Assembly (NCBI RefSeq): GCF_900129935.1
Contig: NZ_FQXJ01000005.1
Span: forward strand, 186,001-250,000
Source: Desulfosporosinus lacus DSM 15449
Lineage (GTDB): Bacteria; Bacillota; Desulfitobacteriia; Desulfitobacteriales; Desulfitobacteriaceae
DNA: 64,000 bases
Direction of reading: 5' to 3'
The notes below the pieces were generated by a model. That model saw nothing but the letters and a program-made list of their open reading frames with translations. It ran no database searches and was not told the origin of the DNA. Made by a program: the position numbers and the translations under genes. Positions 6,013 through 13,934 of the stretch are shown here, piece by piece (position 1 is the stretch's first letter; each line of letters opens with the position of its first letter).

Positions 6013-7086
6013 ATCTTTAACCACTTACATTATGTTCCTATTCTCAAATGGAGACGAGGAGAGCAAAAAGCACTTGAACTCGTAGCCCCAAACCATAAAG
6101 AATTTTTAACTCCTATGATTGAGATTGTGCCGTTGCCCTATGATTTTGTGAATGAAGTGCCAGCAAAATCAATTGATGGACATTTAGAGAAAATCGGTGA
6201 ACAGATCGAATGCGCTTGGGGAAAGGCCCCGGTTTTCCTTGACTTAGATCAAATAGATGATACCGAGGCTATGAAAAACGGAACTCATCCATTAGGATTT
6301 GCTCTAAGTGAATGCCGCGTTAGAAGACTCCACGTTATACCTGTTACTGGTTGGGATAGAGATGACAGTTACAACGATGAAGTCGTTAATGCTAATAGGG
6401 TAGACAACTTCGGAGTATGCTTCAGAATGGTTGACGAAGATTTCGTAGATTTGGACAACAGATTAAAAAGCCTTCTTAGTTCACTTGGAATCTCCCCCGA
6501 AGGAGTGGATTTAGTTCTAGACTTCAAGCACGTTGGTGATGAAAAAACGACGGTTATCGCCTTAATTAGTATTATCAATTCTATCCCATTTCTAGATCAG
6601 TGGCGTACTCTTACATTTGTAGGATCGTCTTTTCCTGAAAACTTGTCTGCAGTTAGTGCTAACACAATCGGTATTGTTCCACGAATTGAATGGTCTATTT
6701 GGGAATTGATAAACAGCAAGTCCGGCACAATAAAAAGAATCCCCTCGTTTGGCGATTACGCTATTGCTCATCCGTCCTATGTAGAAATTGATCCGCGACT
6801 AATGCAAATGAGTGCAAGCATTCGCTATAGTGCGAGGGACGTTTACCTACTTGTTAAGGGAGTAAGTGTTAGGAAACTTTCATGGTCACAAACGAAAGAT
6901 CAATGCAAAAAGATTGTTGCTTTACCAGAGTATTCCGGAGCATCATTTAGTTGGGGGGATGAATACATTATGAATTGCTCCAAAGGGACGGCAAGTACAG
7001 GGAATGCCGAAACTTGGAGACGAGTTGGAACTAATCATCATTTATCACTAGCGGCTAGCCAGATCTCCAGTTTTGTCGCGCCTTGA
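6013..7086 (+). CDS. Beta/sce7725-like protein, candidate defence component
   Basis: The product resembles the Beta protein (sce7725-like) family: an opening HYVPILKWRRGEQKALEL, then FLTPMIEIVPLPYDF, and a later FLDLDQIDD. The family start lies upstream of ATG 6115, since the conserved HYVPILKW block is encoded in frame from 6025 on. No ATG, GTG or TTG is available there; AAAGGGGGAG stands right before an ATC codon at 6013, so either that codon initiates or the ATG was lost and 6115 is used. It converges on the sce7726-like gene with a 32-base tail overlap. Biochemical function is unknown. Confidence 0.65.
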   Translation: MFNHLHYVPILKWRRGEQKALELVAPNHKEFLTPMIEIVPLPYDFVNEVPAKSIDGHLEKIGEQIECAWGKAPVFLDLDQIDDTEAMKNGTHPLGFALSECRVRRLHVIPVTGWDRDDSYNDEVVNANRVDNFGVCFRMVDEDFVDLDNRLKSLLSSLGISPEGVDLVLDFKHVGDEKTTVIALISIINSIPFLDQWRTLTFVGSSFPENLSAVSANTIGIVPRIEWSIWELINSKSGTIKRIPSFGDYAIAHPSYVEIDPRLMQMSASIRYSARDVYLLVKGVSVRKLSWSQTKDQCKKIVALPEYSGASFSWGDEYIMNCSKGTASTGNAETWRRVGTNHHLSLAASQISSFVAP

Positions 7087-7630
7087 GAGTTCGTCTAACG
7101 TGATACTTCAATTCATCTAGAGGAATATTCTCTGCTAGCTGCTTCCAAATTTGCTTTCTTCCTTTACTCAGGTACCCTCTCGCTAAGTCACACTCCTGTA
7201 GCAGAAATAATGCTTCGTCACGCCACAATAATTGTACGAGTGAATACGGGTCTACGCATGGATTGAGCTTGGGATGGCGAATTGTAACAAAACCAATTAC
7301 GTCATCCTCAACTTGTTGAACCTCTTGAATACCCCACCATTGAGGAGTAACATCAAGAACTCCATCTATATGGCTAACAGTAGTAATTACTGTGACAGTA
7401 TCAAGTACTTTGTTATAAATATCCACCTGATTTGGTAGCCTTTCTAGTGTATCTCGTTCGCTCTTGATTTCATAGCCGTGGATTGAACCATTTATTACAG
7501 CAACGTCTATTCTTGCTTCACCTTGGCATAAACCTAATTCATCGAGAATTAAGGTATTTATGTCATGTGCAAAATCCTGATCAAGTTCTCTATGTAATAC
7601 GTTGCGGATATCAATGTCCCTAGTTTTCAT
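7055..7630 (-). CDS. sce7726 family protein, PD-(D/E)XK nuclease-like
   Basis: This 191-residue protein fits the sce7726 family. D42 in RIDVAVI, followed by E54 and K56 in HGYEIKSERDTLERL, gives the D...ExK signature of the PD-(D/E)XK nuclease fold, and the following QVDIYNKVLDTVTVIT fits a core strand. Proteins of this family are commonly paired with sce7725/Beta-type partners, as here, and are often found on accessory DNA. It converges with the partner gene, overlapping 32 bases at the tails. A nuclease role in defence is inferred, not shown. Confidence 0.75.
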   Translation of the reverse strand: MKTRDIDIRNVLHRELDQDFAHDINTLILDELGLCQGEARIDVAVINGSIHGYEIKSERDTLERLPNQVDIYNKVLDTVTVITTVSHIDGVLDVTPQWWGIQEVQQVEDDVIGFVTIRHPKLNPCVDPYSLVQLLWRDEALFLLQECDLARGYLSKGRKQIWKQLAENIPLDELKYHVRRTLKARQNWRSG

Positions 7631-7831
7631 TTAGCTTCATCCCTCCGCTTTCTAGTAAAGTATCTCTATCCTATTATTATATCTTAGCTTGTCGCTGTCA
7701 ATGTTTACTATTTGCTTAGATACTTAATTAATAGACATTATCCGAGTGTTAATACTAAACTTGCCCTTTAAAGCGTCTTCGTCACGTCGACTTTTTCTAA
7801 AAAGATATGTGAAAGCTTATGACGCTAAAAA

Positions 7832-7863
7832 AAAGCCTCCCTCCAATTAAGGAGAGAGGCTTT
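7832..7863 (-). terminator. leftward terminator
   Basis: On the minus strand AAAGCCTCTCTCC and GGAGGGAGGCTTT form a long stem with a 6-base loop, followed by a run of seven T. It ends leftward transcription from the 31-residue frame and the zinc-ribbon genes. Confidence 0.8.
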
Positions 7864-7892
7864 CGTAATAGCGCAGGACCGCGTATAAACGG

Positions 7893-7988
7893 CTACTTCG
7901 TTATACCCGGGGATCTCTCGATCAGCGTTGTCTTTGTAGTATGCACTGTTCCATCAGAAGCGATAATTATAATCCTTCGGGCTTTCAT
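7893..7988 (-). CDS. possible small protein, 31 aa
   Basis: ATG 7988 opens a frame reading MKARRIIIIASDGTVHTTKT and ending at 7893, 30 bases before a strong terminator. A beta-hairpin-like hydrophobic strand (IIIIASDGTV) suggests a real small protein or the tail of a phage gene. The ribosome binding site is poor. No family recognised. Confidence 0.35.
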   Translation of the reverse strand: MKARRIIIIASDGTVHTTKTTLIERSPGITK

Positions 7989-8169
7989 TGCGGTCTAAAT
8001 GTATTATTATCTCAGAAAAACGGGTAAAAGACTTGTATACTTCACTATCTTTACATCAACTATTTGTGAATACATATTTCCTTTTGCGATGTTCAATGCC
8101 ATTAATAAATTAGAAGAATATAATATTTTATTAACCGGGAAAAAGGCATCAGCCTTATTACTGGGGGCC

Positions 8170-8379
8170 TTAACTATACCAGAGACGATATCCTGCTCTT
8201 AGTTCAAAGCGGTTAATTGAAACGCTATTACGTGCAGCCTTATAGTATTTTTGCCGGCTCCATTCTCCCTCATCCACAGTCGGCTTTTCCTTTACAGTGA
8301 AAAACTCACCGCTGCACTCTGGGCATTGATGACTTTCGTCGGTTGATTTCATCAGGCATCTACAGACTGGGCACGTCAT
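8170..8379 (-). CDS. small zinc-ribbon protein, 69 aa
   Basis: The product has a four-cysteine ribbon, TCPVCRCLMK then HQCPECSGEFF. ATG 8379 follows GGAGG by 7 bases; the longer frame from 8424 lacks such a site. It overlaps the end of the upstream HTH/zinc-ribbon gene by 20 bases. The ribbon and the following KExPxxDxxxW.R pattern match the ribbon in the middle of that upstream protein, so the two share a duplicated domain. DNA binding is likely; function is unknown. Confidence 0.6.
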   Translation of the reverse strand: MTCPVCRCLMKSTDESHQCPECSGEFFTVKEKPTVDEGEWSRQKYYKAARNSVSINRFELRAGYRLWYS

Positions 8380-9286
8380 GAGATCGCCTCCAAGCTCTAT
8401 TCTTCTCCAACCTTGCGGTTTCATCCGCTACCCATGGGTGTATAACACAATCACTTTTTAGGCTGATCTTCTTTCTGCGCTTAACCTCAATCCCCATCCT
8501 CTGACATAGTAAAGAGATGCCGCTCTTAGTCCATTTATTGCCATGTTCATTCATTAATCCTTCTGAATTCAATCGTATTGCGATATCCTTCAGATACACT
8601 CCTTTTTCTACTAATGTTCTCGTAACGGCCTCTATCTTGGCCCTATCCCCACCTCGACTAACGATCCCACGCCTTCGAAATTGTTGACTAAGATTTTGCT
8701 TCGTCCATTCTTCACCCCTGGGCGTTTTTATTCCTTGATCGTTTAACACTTTGCATATTTCTTCCGATGAATAACCTTCGCTTCGCATCCTAGTAGCGAT
8801 CCCGAGCATTTCTTTGCCACCATCTCCATATCTAATACGCCAGGGTCTAGTCCAATCATCCGTATCAGCGGGCGCCTCCTTTGGCCACCATTCTGATCCG
8901 CAGCTATTACACTGCCAAAAAAACATATCCTGCTTCTTCATTACCCCATTGCATGCTGGGCAAGTAAGATCGTCGTTACCTTTTAGAGTTGCGTCAATTC
9001 CGTCCTCTAGGAGCCATGCGCGTACTGTCATTGGTGCTAATCCTAATTCTCGTGCAATAACCGTTTGGGAGTATCCCTCTCTTCCCATGGCTAAAACGTT
9101 TTTTCTATCTTCAATTCCTTTAATTCTTTTGCGTTCGTGGAATTCATTATACTCAGGAAATTTTTTTAAGTGCTGAAACATTGACTGCTTAGTTACTCCA
9201 AACTTCTTGGCGACTTCGGATACAGTCTTCCCTTGCGAGATTACAAGGTCCAACGCTATCAATTTTTGTTCTTTTGTAACACGCAT
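8360..9286 (-). CDS. HTH and zinc-ribbon protein with recombinase-like repeats, 308 aa
   Basis: The domains in order are: an N-terminal transposase-like HTH (TVSEVAKKFGVTKQSMFQHL, residues 18-40), a second HTH near 75-95 (SQTVIARELGLAPMTVRAWL), a four-cysteine ribbon (LTCPACNG...WQCNSCGSEWW, about 107-135), then two copies of a module resembling the C-terminal part of serine recombinases (ICKVLNDQGIKTPRGEEWTK and IAIRLNSEGLMNEHGNKWTK). No catalytic recombinase domain is present. It begins 31 bases past the late-operon terminator, where tail fibre and lysis genes would be expected. It is probably a DNA-binding regulator; family not named. Confidence 0.65.
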   Translation of the reverse strand: MRVTKEQKLIALDLVISQGKTVSEVAKKFGVTKQSMFQHLKKFPEYNEFHERKRIKGIEDRKNVLAMGREGYSQTVIARELGLAPMTVRAWLLEDGIDATLKGNDDLTCPACNGVMKKQDMFFWQCNSCGSEWWPKEAPADTDDWTRPWRIRYGDGGKEMLGIATRMRSEGYSSEEICKVLNDQGIKTPRGEEWTKQNLSQQFRRRGIVSRGGDRAKIEAVTRTLVEKGVYLKDIAIRLNSEGLMNEHGNKWTKSGISLLCQRMGIEVKRRKKISLKSDCVIHPWVADETARLEKNRAWRRSHDVPSL

Positions 9287-9316
9287 GCCTTCGCCTCCAA
9301 ACCCCCTCGACTAAAA

Positions 9317-9350
9317 CTAAAAACCCCCACTTTTCAGCGAGGGTTTTTAA
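9317..9350 (-). terminator. terminator of the phage late operon
   Basis: On the minus strand AAAAACCC and GGGTTTTT flank an inner stem-loop and end in a T run, 9 bases past the stop of the DUF6711-like gene. It marks the end of the structural transcript. Confidence 0.75.
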
Positions 9351-9358
9351 AGGCTACC

Positions 9359-9703
9359 TCAACGTTCACTGATACTGAATCCTGAATCCTTCCATCGCAT
9401 TACCCCATCTTGATAATCAAGGGCTCCCGCTTTCCTATCCCCCGAGTAAAATGTCCCGGTTTTCAATGAACCGTCCTGAGGGTCTACATATTCAACGTTA
9501 AAAAAAACACCAGAAATAGCTTGTAATACTATTGCTAAATCGCTTTGAGATAAGTAATTCCAGCTCATATCAATCTTGCGCTTTGTCGCAATCCGCTCGA
9601 TGATGGTATTTCCATTTGCATTCCGTTCAACCCTATTAATGTCCTGTAAGTTGACTTGATAACTTGAGGGCGAAGGGATTGTTACTCCGTTAATTTTAAT
9701 CAA
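9359..9703 (-). CDS. phage tail protein, DUF6711-like
   Basis: This 114-residue protein opens MIKINGVTIPSPSSYQVNLQ and goes on with ERNANGNTIIERIATKRK, the pattern I associate with DUF6711 phage tail proteins. The gene follows the tape measure gene by 17 bases and starts behind AAGGGGG. Such proteins are thought to belong to the tail tip or distal tail. It is the last structural gene before a terminator, and no baseplate or fibre gene follows. Confidence 0.7.
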   Translation of the reverse strand: MIKINGVTIPSPSSYQVNLQDINRVERNANGNTIIERIATKRKIDMSWNYLSQSDLAIVLQAISGVFFNVEYVDPQDGSLKTGTFYSGDRKAGALDYQDGVMRWKDSGFSISER

Positions 9704-9720
9704 TCATTGCACCCCCTTTT

Positions 9721-11409
9721 TTAAGTTATGGCAATTGAACCGATTCTACTTTTCTCTTTATCAATTAAAGGAATTATTGCCCGAGCGAACTGTGTTCCGT
9801 CAAGATTAAACACAGCGGTTAGTCCTTGTTGAGTTTGCTGTGGTTGCGAAAACTGCATTGCCCCTAAGAACGCCGAACCTAAGGCACTAGCCATATCGTT
9901 AACGAAAGAAGAGTTGTTAAGTGGAGTTCCTGACCCCCTTGCCATTGCCATCGATTCAGCATTAGAAAATATTTGCGTACCCCTCGGAGCATTAATTAAC
10001 TCGGGTCCTTCTTCACCAACCCAAGTTAATCCGCCGCGCCAGTAATCAGTTCCATCTGCATTATTACCAAGTCTATCGTCTAATGTTTTAGCGCTAGATT
10101 TATTTTCAGTTATCAGTTGGACTCTCGCAATAAGAGGAACGTTAACCCCAGGTATCATGTTTATTTTTTCAATGAGGCTATTAATCATTCCAATAGCTCC
10201 ATTTACACCTTTAACGAATGCCGTTTCTATTGCTATCCATAGTTCACTTGCCTTAACCTTAACAGTTTCCCAGTTCATGTAAAGAGCAACACCGGCAGCC
10301 ACTAGTGCTGTTATCGCAAGCACGACTAACGATATAGGGTTTGCTGCCATTACCGCGTTAAGCGCAACCATGGCAAATTTTACAGCATTTATAACAGCTA
10401 TCGTGGTCTGAAAAGCTAAGAATCCAGCTAATATACCAGCCAAAATAGGTCCGATTAAAGCCCAATTGTCAGATATAAATTTAGCAGCCCCAACAAGTTT
10501 ATCAAAAACTAGGCTACCAATGTCCCAAAACGTATTTAAGGCCTTCCCCGCTTTGTCTGACCATTCCTGGATCGTTCCGTCTTTTTGCCATTCAGCCAGT
10601 TTTTCTACAACTGTTTTAATACCGTTCTTTAATTTATCAAAAAAGCCACCAACGACGATTTCTCCAGTCGCGCTAATCCCCGCCATGGTTGCAAGTGTCG
10701 TTTGAAATGAACCGGTAACCGTTGACCATAGACCCTTAATTGAGTTGGCCTGAAGGTCCATGCCACCTTTAAACTTTTCATCCATAAGGGAAAATAGGGC
10801 TTTGTTGAAATTCTCTTGGTCTACAATTTGACCTTTACTATTAACAAGCTCTTTATCTTTCATGATCTTGGCGCCTTGATCAATGATCATTTGCTTAGTT
10901 ATACCAAATTCTTTGAGTCGTTCTAATTCACCAGTCTGAGCATCCGCAACGGCTTCTACGGCTTGGTTAAGGTCCTTGTTCATAACTCCGGCCATGTCGC
11001 CAATGGCAGGTAAAACCTCTTTGGCCACAAGTCCATATGACGTTAATTTGACAGTTGCATCAACAACTGAAGCAGTTTCAAAAGGGGTCTTGTTTGCAAA
11101 TTCAACAGCCCAAGCCATTGTTTCTCCGGCTTTTTTCTGATCCTTCATAACTATATTGAGAGTATTCCTGTAGCCCTCTAAACTAGAAGCACCCTTGACA
11201 CTAGCCACTACAGCCGCTCCAAAGCCAGCAGCTGCCGCCGTACCAACTACTTTTAGTCCCGTACTGATAGCATTCATGGCAGGACCGAGACCTCTCTCGG
11301 CTTGACTCTGCATTCTCCCAAGGTCCCTTATTGCCGTATTTAGTCCAGTCCGGAGCGAAGAAGCATCTAATCCAATTCTTACTAAAAGTTCACCTAATGA
11401 GGATGCCAC
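9721..11409 (-). CDS. phage tail tape measure protein
   Basis: The product (562 aa) begins ASSLGELLVRIGLDASSL, a typical tape measure opening, and carries a TP901-type core (SSLEGYRNTLNIVMKDQKKA, ANKTPFE, AVEAVADAQTGELERL). Hydrophobic segments lie around residues 315-380 (ILAGILAGFLAFQTTIAVIN and following). GTG 11409 is chosen because AAAGGGG stands 7 bases before it and it begins 4 bases after the upstream stop; the longer frame from 11463 lies inside the previous gene. The protein sets tail length and is extruded during DNA entry. At this length the tail would be short for a siphovirus. Confidence 0.9.
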   Translation of the reverse strand: MASSLGELLVRIGLDASSLRTGLNTAIRDLGRMQSQAERGLGPAMNAISTGLKVVGTAAAAGFGAAVVASVKGASSLEGYRNTLNIVMKDQKKAGETMAWAVEFANKTPFETASVVDATVKLTSYGLVAKEVLPAIGDMAGVMNKDLNQAVEAVADAQTGELERLKEFGITKQMIIDQGAKIMKDKELVNSKGQIVDQENFNKALFSLMDEKFKGGMDLQANSIKGLWSTVTGSFQTTLATMAGISATGEIVVGGFFDKLKNGIKTVVEKLAEWQKDGTIQEWSDKAGKALNTFWDIGSLVFDKLVGAAKFISDNWALIGPILAGILAGFLAFQTTIAVINAVKFAMVALNAVMAANPISLVVLAITALVAAGVALYMNWETVKVKASELWIAIETAFVKGVNGAIGMINSLIEKINMIPGVNVPLIARVQLITENKSSAKTLDDRLGNNADGTDYWRGGLTWVGEEGPELINAPRGTQIFSNAESMAMARGSGTPLNNSSFVNDMASALGSAFLGAMQFSQPQQTQQGLTAVFNLDGTQFARAIIPLIDKEKSRIGSIAIT

Positions 11410-11413
11410 CTCA

Positions 11414-11701
11414 TCACCCCTTTCTGCGATCAGTGCCGCCATAAGCAGCATTAAATATTTCAACGATGCGTTTTTGATCTTGCCATGTTTGCTTTGGTTT
11501 CTGTTGTTTTATCGGTTGCCCTGGTATCTTTATTGGGTTGAAATCAGCTAGTGTAAATGGTTCCTTGCGTTCTTTAGGGTCTCGGCAGATATTAGCAATA
11601 AGGGAGCTGATAGATGCTGTGTGTTGCCACGCATCGTATCGCTCCCAACGTTCCACTTTGTCTAATTCGATCAAGAGCTTATTAAGCTCCGTTACGGTCA
11701 A
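11414..11701 (-). CDS. tail assembly chaperone, gpGT-type second frame
   Basis: The 95-residue frame from TTG 11701 ends just before the tape measure gene. The same frame is open upstream for at least 40 codons (including AAHVFGEVGAGQARVRFGKA), overlapping the end of the gene at 11743 in the -1 frame. This is the classic arrangement of gpG/gpGT-type chaperones, where a -1 ribosomal shift yields the longer form. No canonical slippery heptamer is evident. The N-terminal part here (DKVERWERYDAWQHTASI) is typical of second-frame products preceding tape measure genes. Confidence 0.65.
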   Translation of the reverse strand: MTVTELNKLLIELDKVERWERYDAWQHTASISSLIANICRDPKERKEPFTLADFNPIKIPGQPIKQQKPKQTWQDQKRIVEIFNAAYGGTDRRKG

Positions 11702-11742
11702 CTCCTGCCAATAATCAGGTTGTCCAAACGCCTTACCAAACC

Positions 11743-12069
11743 TTACCCTAGCTTGTCCTGCCCCAACTTCGCCAAAGACATGAGCGGCCCGAGTAGGCGT
11801 TTTACTCCAGTAAAATTTACGTCAATCCACGCCTCCACGAATCCCTCTAATTCTGATGGGTAGCATTCTTCGACGTCTATGCCTTGGAGCTCAGGGAAGA
11901 TTTCGACGATCTGTTCTCCGAGGCGATCAACTAATCCTGTAATATCGCCCTTAGAGACCTCATTCCAAGCTGTGCCAAGCTTAGGGATCAGGTTTTCTTT
12001 AATATCTTTAATTTTGCGTTCACGAAGAACTATGTCCCTGCCGGCTATGGTTACGTTTTTACTTCTCAT
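11743..12069 (-). CDS. tail assembly chaperone, gpG-type
   Basis: This acidic 108-residue protein (TIAGRDIVLRERKIKDIKEN, ECYPSELEGFVEAWIDVNF) lies between the tail tube gene and the tape measure gene, the standard place of gpG-type chaperones. It follows the tube gene by 11 bases with an AGGAGG site. The chaperone binds the tape measure during tail assembly. See the next frame for the possible -1 extension. Confidence 0.7.
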   Translation of the reverse strand: MRSKNVTIAGRDIVLRERKIKDIKENLIPKLGTAWNEVSKGDITGLVDRLGEQIVEIFPELQGIDVEECYPSELEGFVEAWIDVNFTGVKRLLGPLMSLAKLGQDKLG

Positions 12070-12080
12070 CTCAATTCCTC

Positions 12081-12788
12081 CTACGCCCTGGTCAGATGGA
12101 TGGTGTATTTGGTATCAGCTTTACCAGCATCTGTCGTTACGACTTCGACAGTTGTAACTGAACCGGCGGCGCCTAAAGCAATTGCGCTTGATGGTACCCC
12201 TGTCGCAACTACATTGTCATCCACCGTGATACTGTCTGCTGTGGCGCATGTTGGGGTAATGGTTACTGACGCTACTCCAGTTAAGATATAGGCAACATAT
12301 TCATAGGTCCCAGCTGCAAAAGCAGGGATCAATGTTCCGGTTGTAACGACTAATGCAGTCAGATTAGGCGCGGCCGTGATGCCTAGAACAGGCTTGCCTG
12401 TTACCTTCAATGTAGCCTTAAAGCCCATTTTTCCTTCAACTTCGGCATCGTCGAGTTCAAATCCCTTGACGAATGCGCTGAACGTCCATGTGGTACCATC
12501 TGGAAAAGTAATTACAAAAGATTGAACGGTACCAGCGTTGAAATCAGTAACTAAACCAACTTGTCCATTGGTGTCAGAATTTATAAAGTTTCCTTCTACC
12601 GATACATCACCGCCATCACGCATGCCTTGAATATATTCTTTGTACCCATTTGCGGAATCCATTGAGGTTACATCGATTTCACCCGCAGTTAGTTTTGGTG
12701 AACTTATATTGGTTATCTCCGCAATGGCGCTGCCTGCCCTGGTTAAGGTTGTTCCAAAAGTTGATTTTGCACCTGTCATTTTTACCAA
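12081..12788 (-). CDS. major tail tube protein with C-terminal Ig/cadherin-like domain
   Basis: Residues 1-135 read as a phage tail tube protein (MTGAKSTFGTTLTRAGSAIA, TAGEIDVTSMDSANGYKEYI, GWTFSAFVKGFE-like strand TWTFSAFVKGFELDDAEVEG). Residues about 140-235 form an extra beta-sandwich with TYEYVAYILTGVASVTITPT and DTKYTIHLTRA, resembling the cadherin-like beta-sandwich (PF12733). Such add-on domains decorate the tail surface and are thought to bind carbohydrates on host cells. The gene is followed by the two chaperone frames, as in HK97-like phages. Confidence 0.85.
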   Translation of the reverse strand: MVKMTGAKSTFGTTLTRAGSAIAEITNISSPKLTAGEIDVTSMDSANGYKEYIQGMRDGGDVSVEGNFINSDTNGQVGLVTDFNAGTVQSFVITFPDGTTWTFSAFVKGFELDDAEVEGKMGFKATLKVTGKPVLGITAAPNLTALVVTTGTLIPAFAAGTYEYVAYILTGVASVTITPTCATADSITVDDNVVATGVPSSAIALGAAGSVTTVEVVTTDAGKADTKYTIHLTRA

Positions 12789-12794
12789 TCCTCC

Positions 12795-13178
12795 TTAAAA
12801 CGAATGAGAAATAGAAAACTCCACCGCGCAATGGTAGAGCTCTACTTGATCTGCATATAAATCTTTGGTCCCTTGCTGGAGTGCCGACTGAACGTTGTTA
12901 TTAGCTGTGGTCCATGCTTCTATTGCCAAGGTGACCTGTTTGGCTATCTGTATCGACTGTAAATATGTCTCACTAAAGCAACTTATTTGCAGATCGATAT
13001 GCTCAAGCCCGCTATAGCCACTATGTGAGTATTCACGGTCGCTATAAATTTTGAGAAAAGTGCAGTACGGTTTCGTAACTTGTTGGGGAGCATTACCAGG
13101 GTAAATTCTATCCCCAACAAGGGCAATTGTGCCGTTATGACTTGAGAGGTAACTATATAACTCTTCTTCAAATGTCAT
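12795..13178 (-). CDS. tail completion protein, DUF3168 family
   Basis: The 127-residue product has the DUF3168 pattern: SYLSSHNGTIALVGDRIYPG, QVTKPYCTFLKI and LEHIDLQISCFS. The family closes the top of the tail and joins it to the head-tail connector. Its start codon overlaps the stop of the preceding gene by one base (13178), and the tube gene follows after 6 bases. Confidence 0.8.
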   Translation of the reverse strand: MTFEEELYSYLSSHNGTIALVGDRIYPGNAPQQVTKPYCTFLKIYSDREYSHSGYSGLEHIDLQISCFSETYLQSIQIAKQVTLAIEAWTTANNNVQSALQQGTKDLYADQVELYHCAVEFSISHSF

Positions 13179-13615
13179 TATCTAGCCCCCTCGACCAAAG
13201 CTCTAACTCTTGATGAAATGTGATTTTTCACTGCTGTTTTTTTCTTTTTGAGCGATACACGTAAGAACGGTCTTTCGCCTCTCTTTGGATCGCCATGACC
13301 ATATTCGACTGATGCAGGGTAGTAATATCGCTTACCTGTCGCACTAAATTTTACGAATATGTCATTCTTGGCTTTGTCCATACCTGCACCAGCGAAGGCT
13401 TTACTTTTGTTTTTATCCCAAGTCACAGCGCTGATGATTCCAGCCTTAAGTTCGCCAGTTTCACCGGCTGGGGCTCGCGCTCTAGCTTCATCGCGCACAA
13501 TGTCAGCTGCTTCTTTAGCGATAGAGCCCATTTCATTAAAAAGATTCTGGCGAAATGATCCAATCCTTCGAGTAATCTCTTGCAACCCTTCAATTTGGAG
13601 CCCTGTCCGCGCCAT
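13178..13615 (-). CDS. HK97 gp10-like head-tail/morphogenesis protein
   Basis: The product (145 aa) shows the gp10-like pattern: GLQEITRRIGSFRQNLFNEM, DIVRDEARARAPAGETGELK and YPASVEYGHG...RPFLR. ATG 13615 is taken as start because AAGGTGG precedes it and it lies one base past the upstream stop. The longer frame from 13672 would run back into that gene. The family helps join or terminate the tail. Confidence 0.85.
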   Translation of the reverse strand: MARTGLQIEGLQEITRRIGSFRQNLFNEMGSIAKEAADIVRDEARARAPAGETGELKAGIISAVTWDKNKSKAFAGAGMDKAKNDIFVKFSATGKRYYYPASVEYGHGDPKRGERPFLRVSLKKKKTAVKNHISSRVRALVEGAR

Positions 13616-13616
13616 G

Positions 13617-13934
13617 TTACTCGACCACCTTGCAGAGTATATAGATTTCTCTTCGCTTACCATCCGGATCATTAGCGCCTAAGATATCGTAAGTTTTACC
13701 ATCGCAGATACCTCGCATTTTGGCGTTTATTCCTGTTCGGTACCTTATTGTGTAAAGGTCAGTAATTTCAGAATTGATTTTTTGGGCCGCATAAAACTCA
13801 CGAGATGAGCTATGCTTTTTTGCCGCTCTGACGGTAGCAAAAGTGGCCCATGATAGTATTTGCCCTCCTGCGGTGTCGCGTGTAGCTGTTGACGTTTCTA
13901 TTGTAAGCTGTAGCCTTAATTCTTCTGACTTCAT
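13617..13934 (-). CDS. phage head closure protein
   Basis: A 105-residue beta-rich protein of the SPP1 gp16-like head closure family: LTIETSTATRDTAGGQILSW, TVRAAKKHSSSREFYAAQ, YTIRYRTGINAKMRGICDGK and YDILGANDPDGKRREIYIL. It forms the ring that keeps DNA in the capsid until infection. Its ATG overlaps the connector gene's stop (ATGA). Confidence 0.85.
   Translation of the reverse strand: MKSEELRLQLTIETSTATRDTAGGQILSWATFATVRAAKKHSSSREFYAAQKINSEITDLYTIRYRTGINAKMRGICDGKTYDILGANDPDGKRREIYILCKVVE

Noticed and set aside
7999-8202. 67-residue plus-strand frame rich in aromatic residues
   Set aside because: No ribosome binding site, the composition looks like AT-rich noncoding DNA, and it runs into the zinc-ribbon gene on the other strand.
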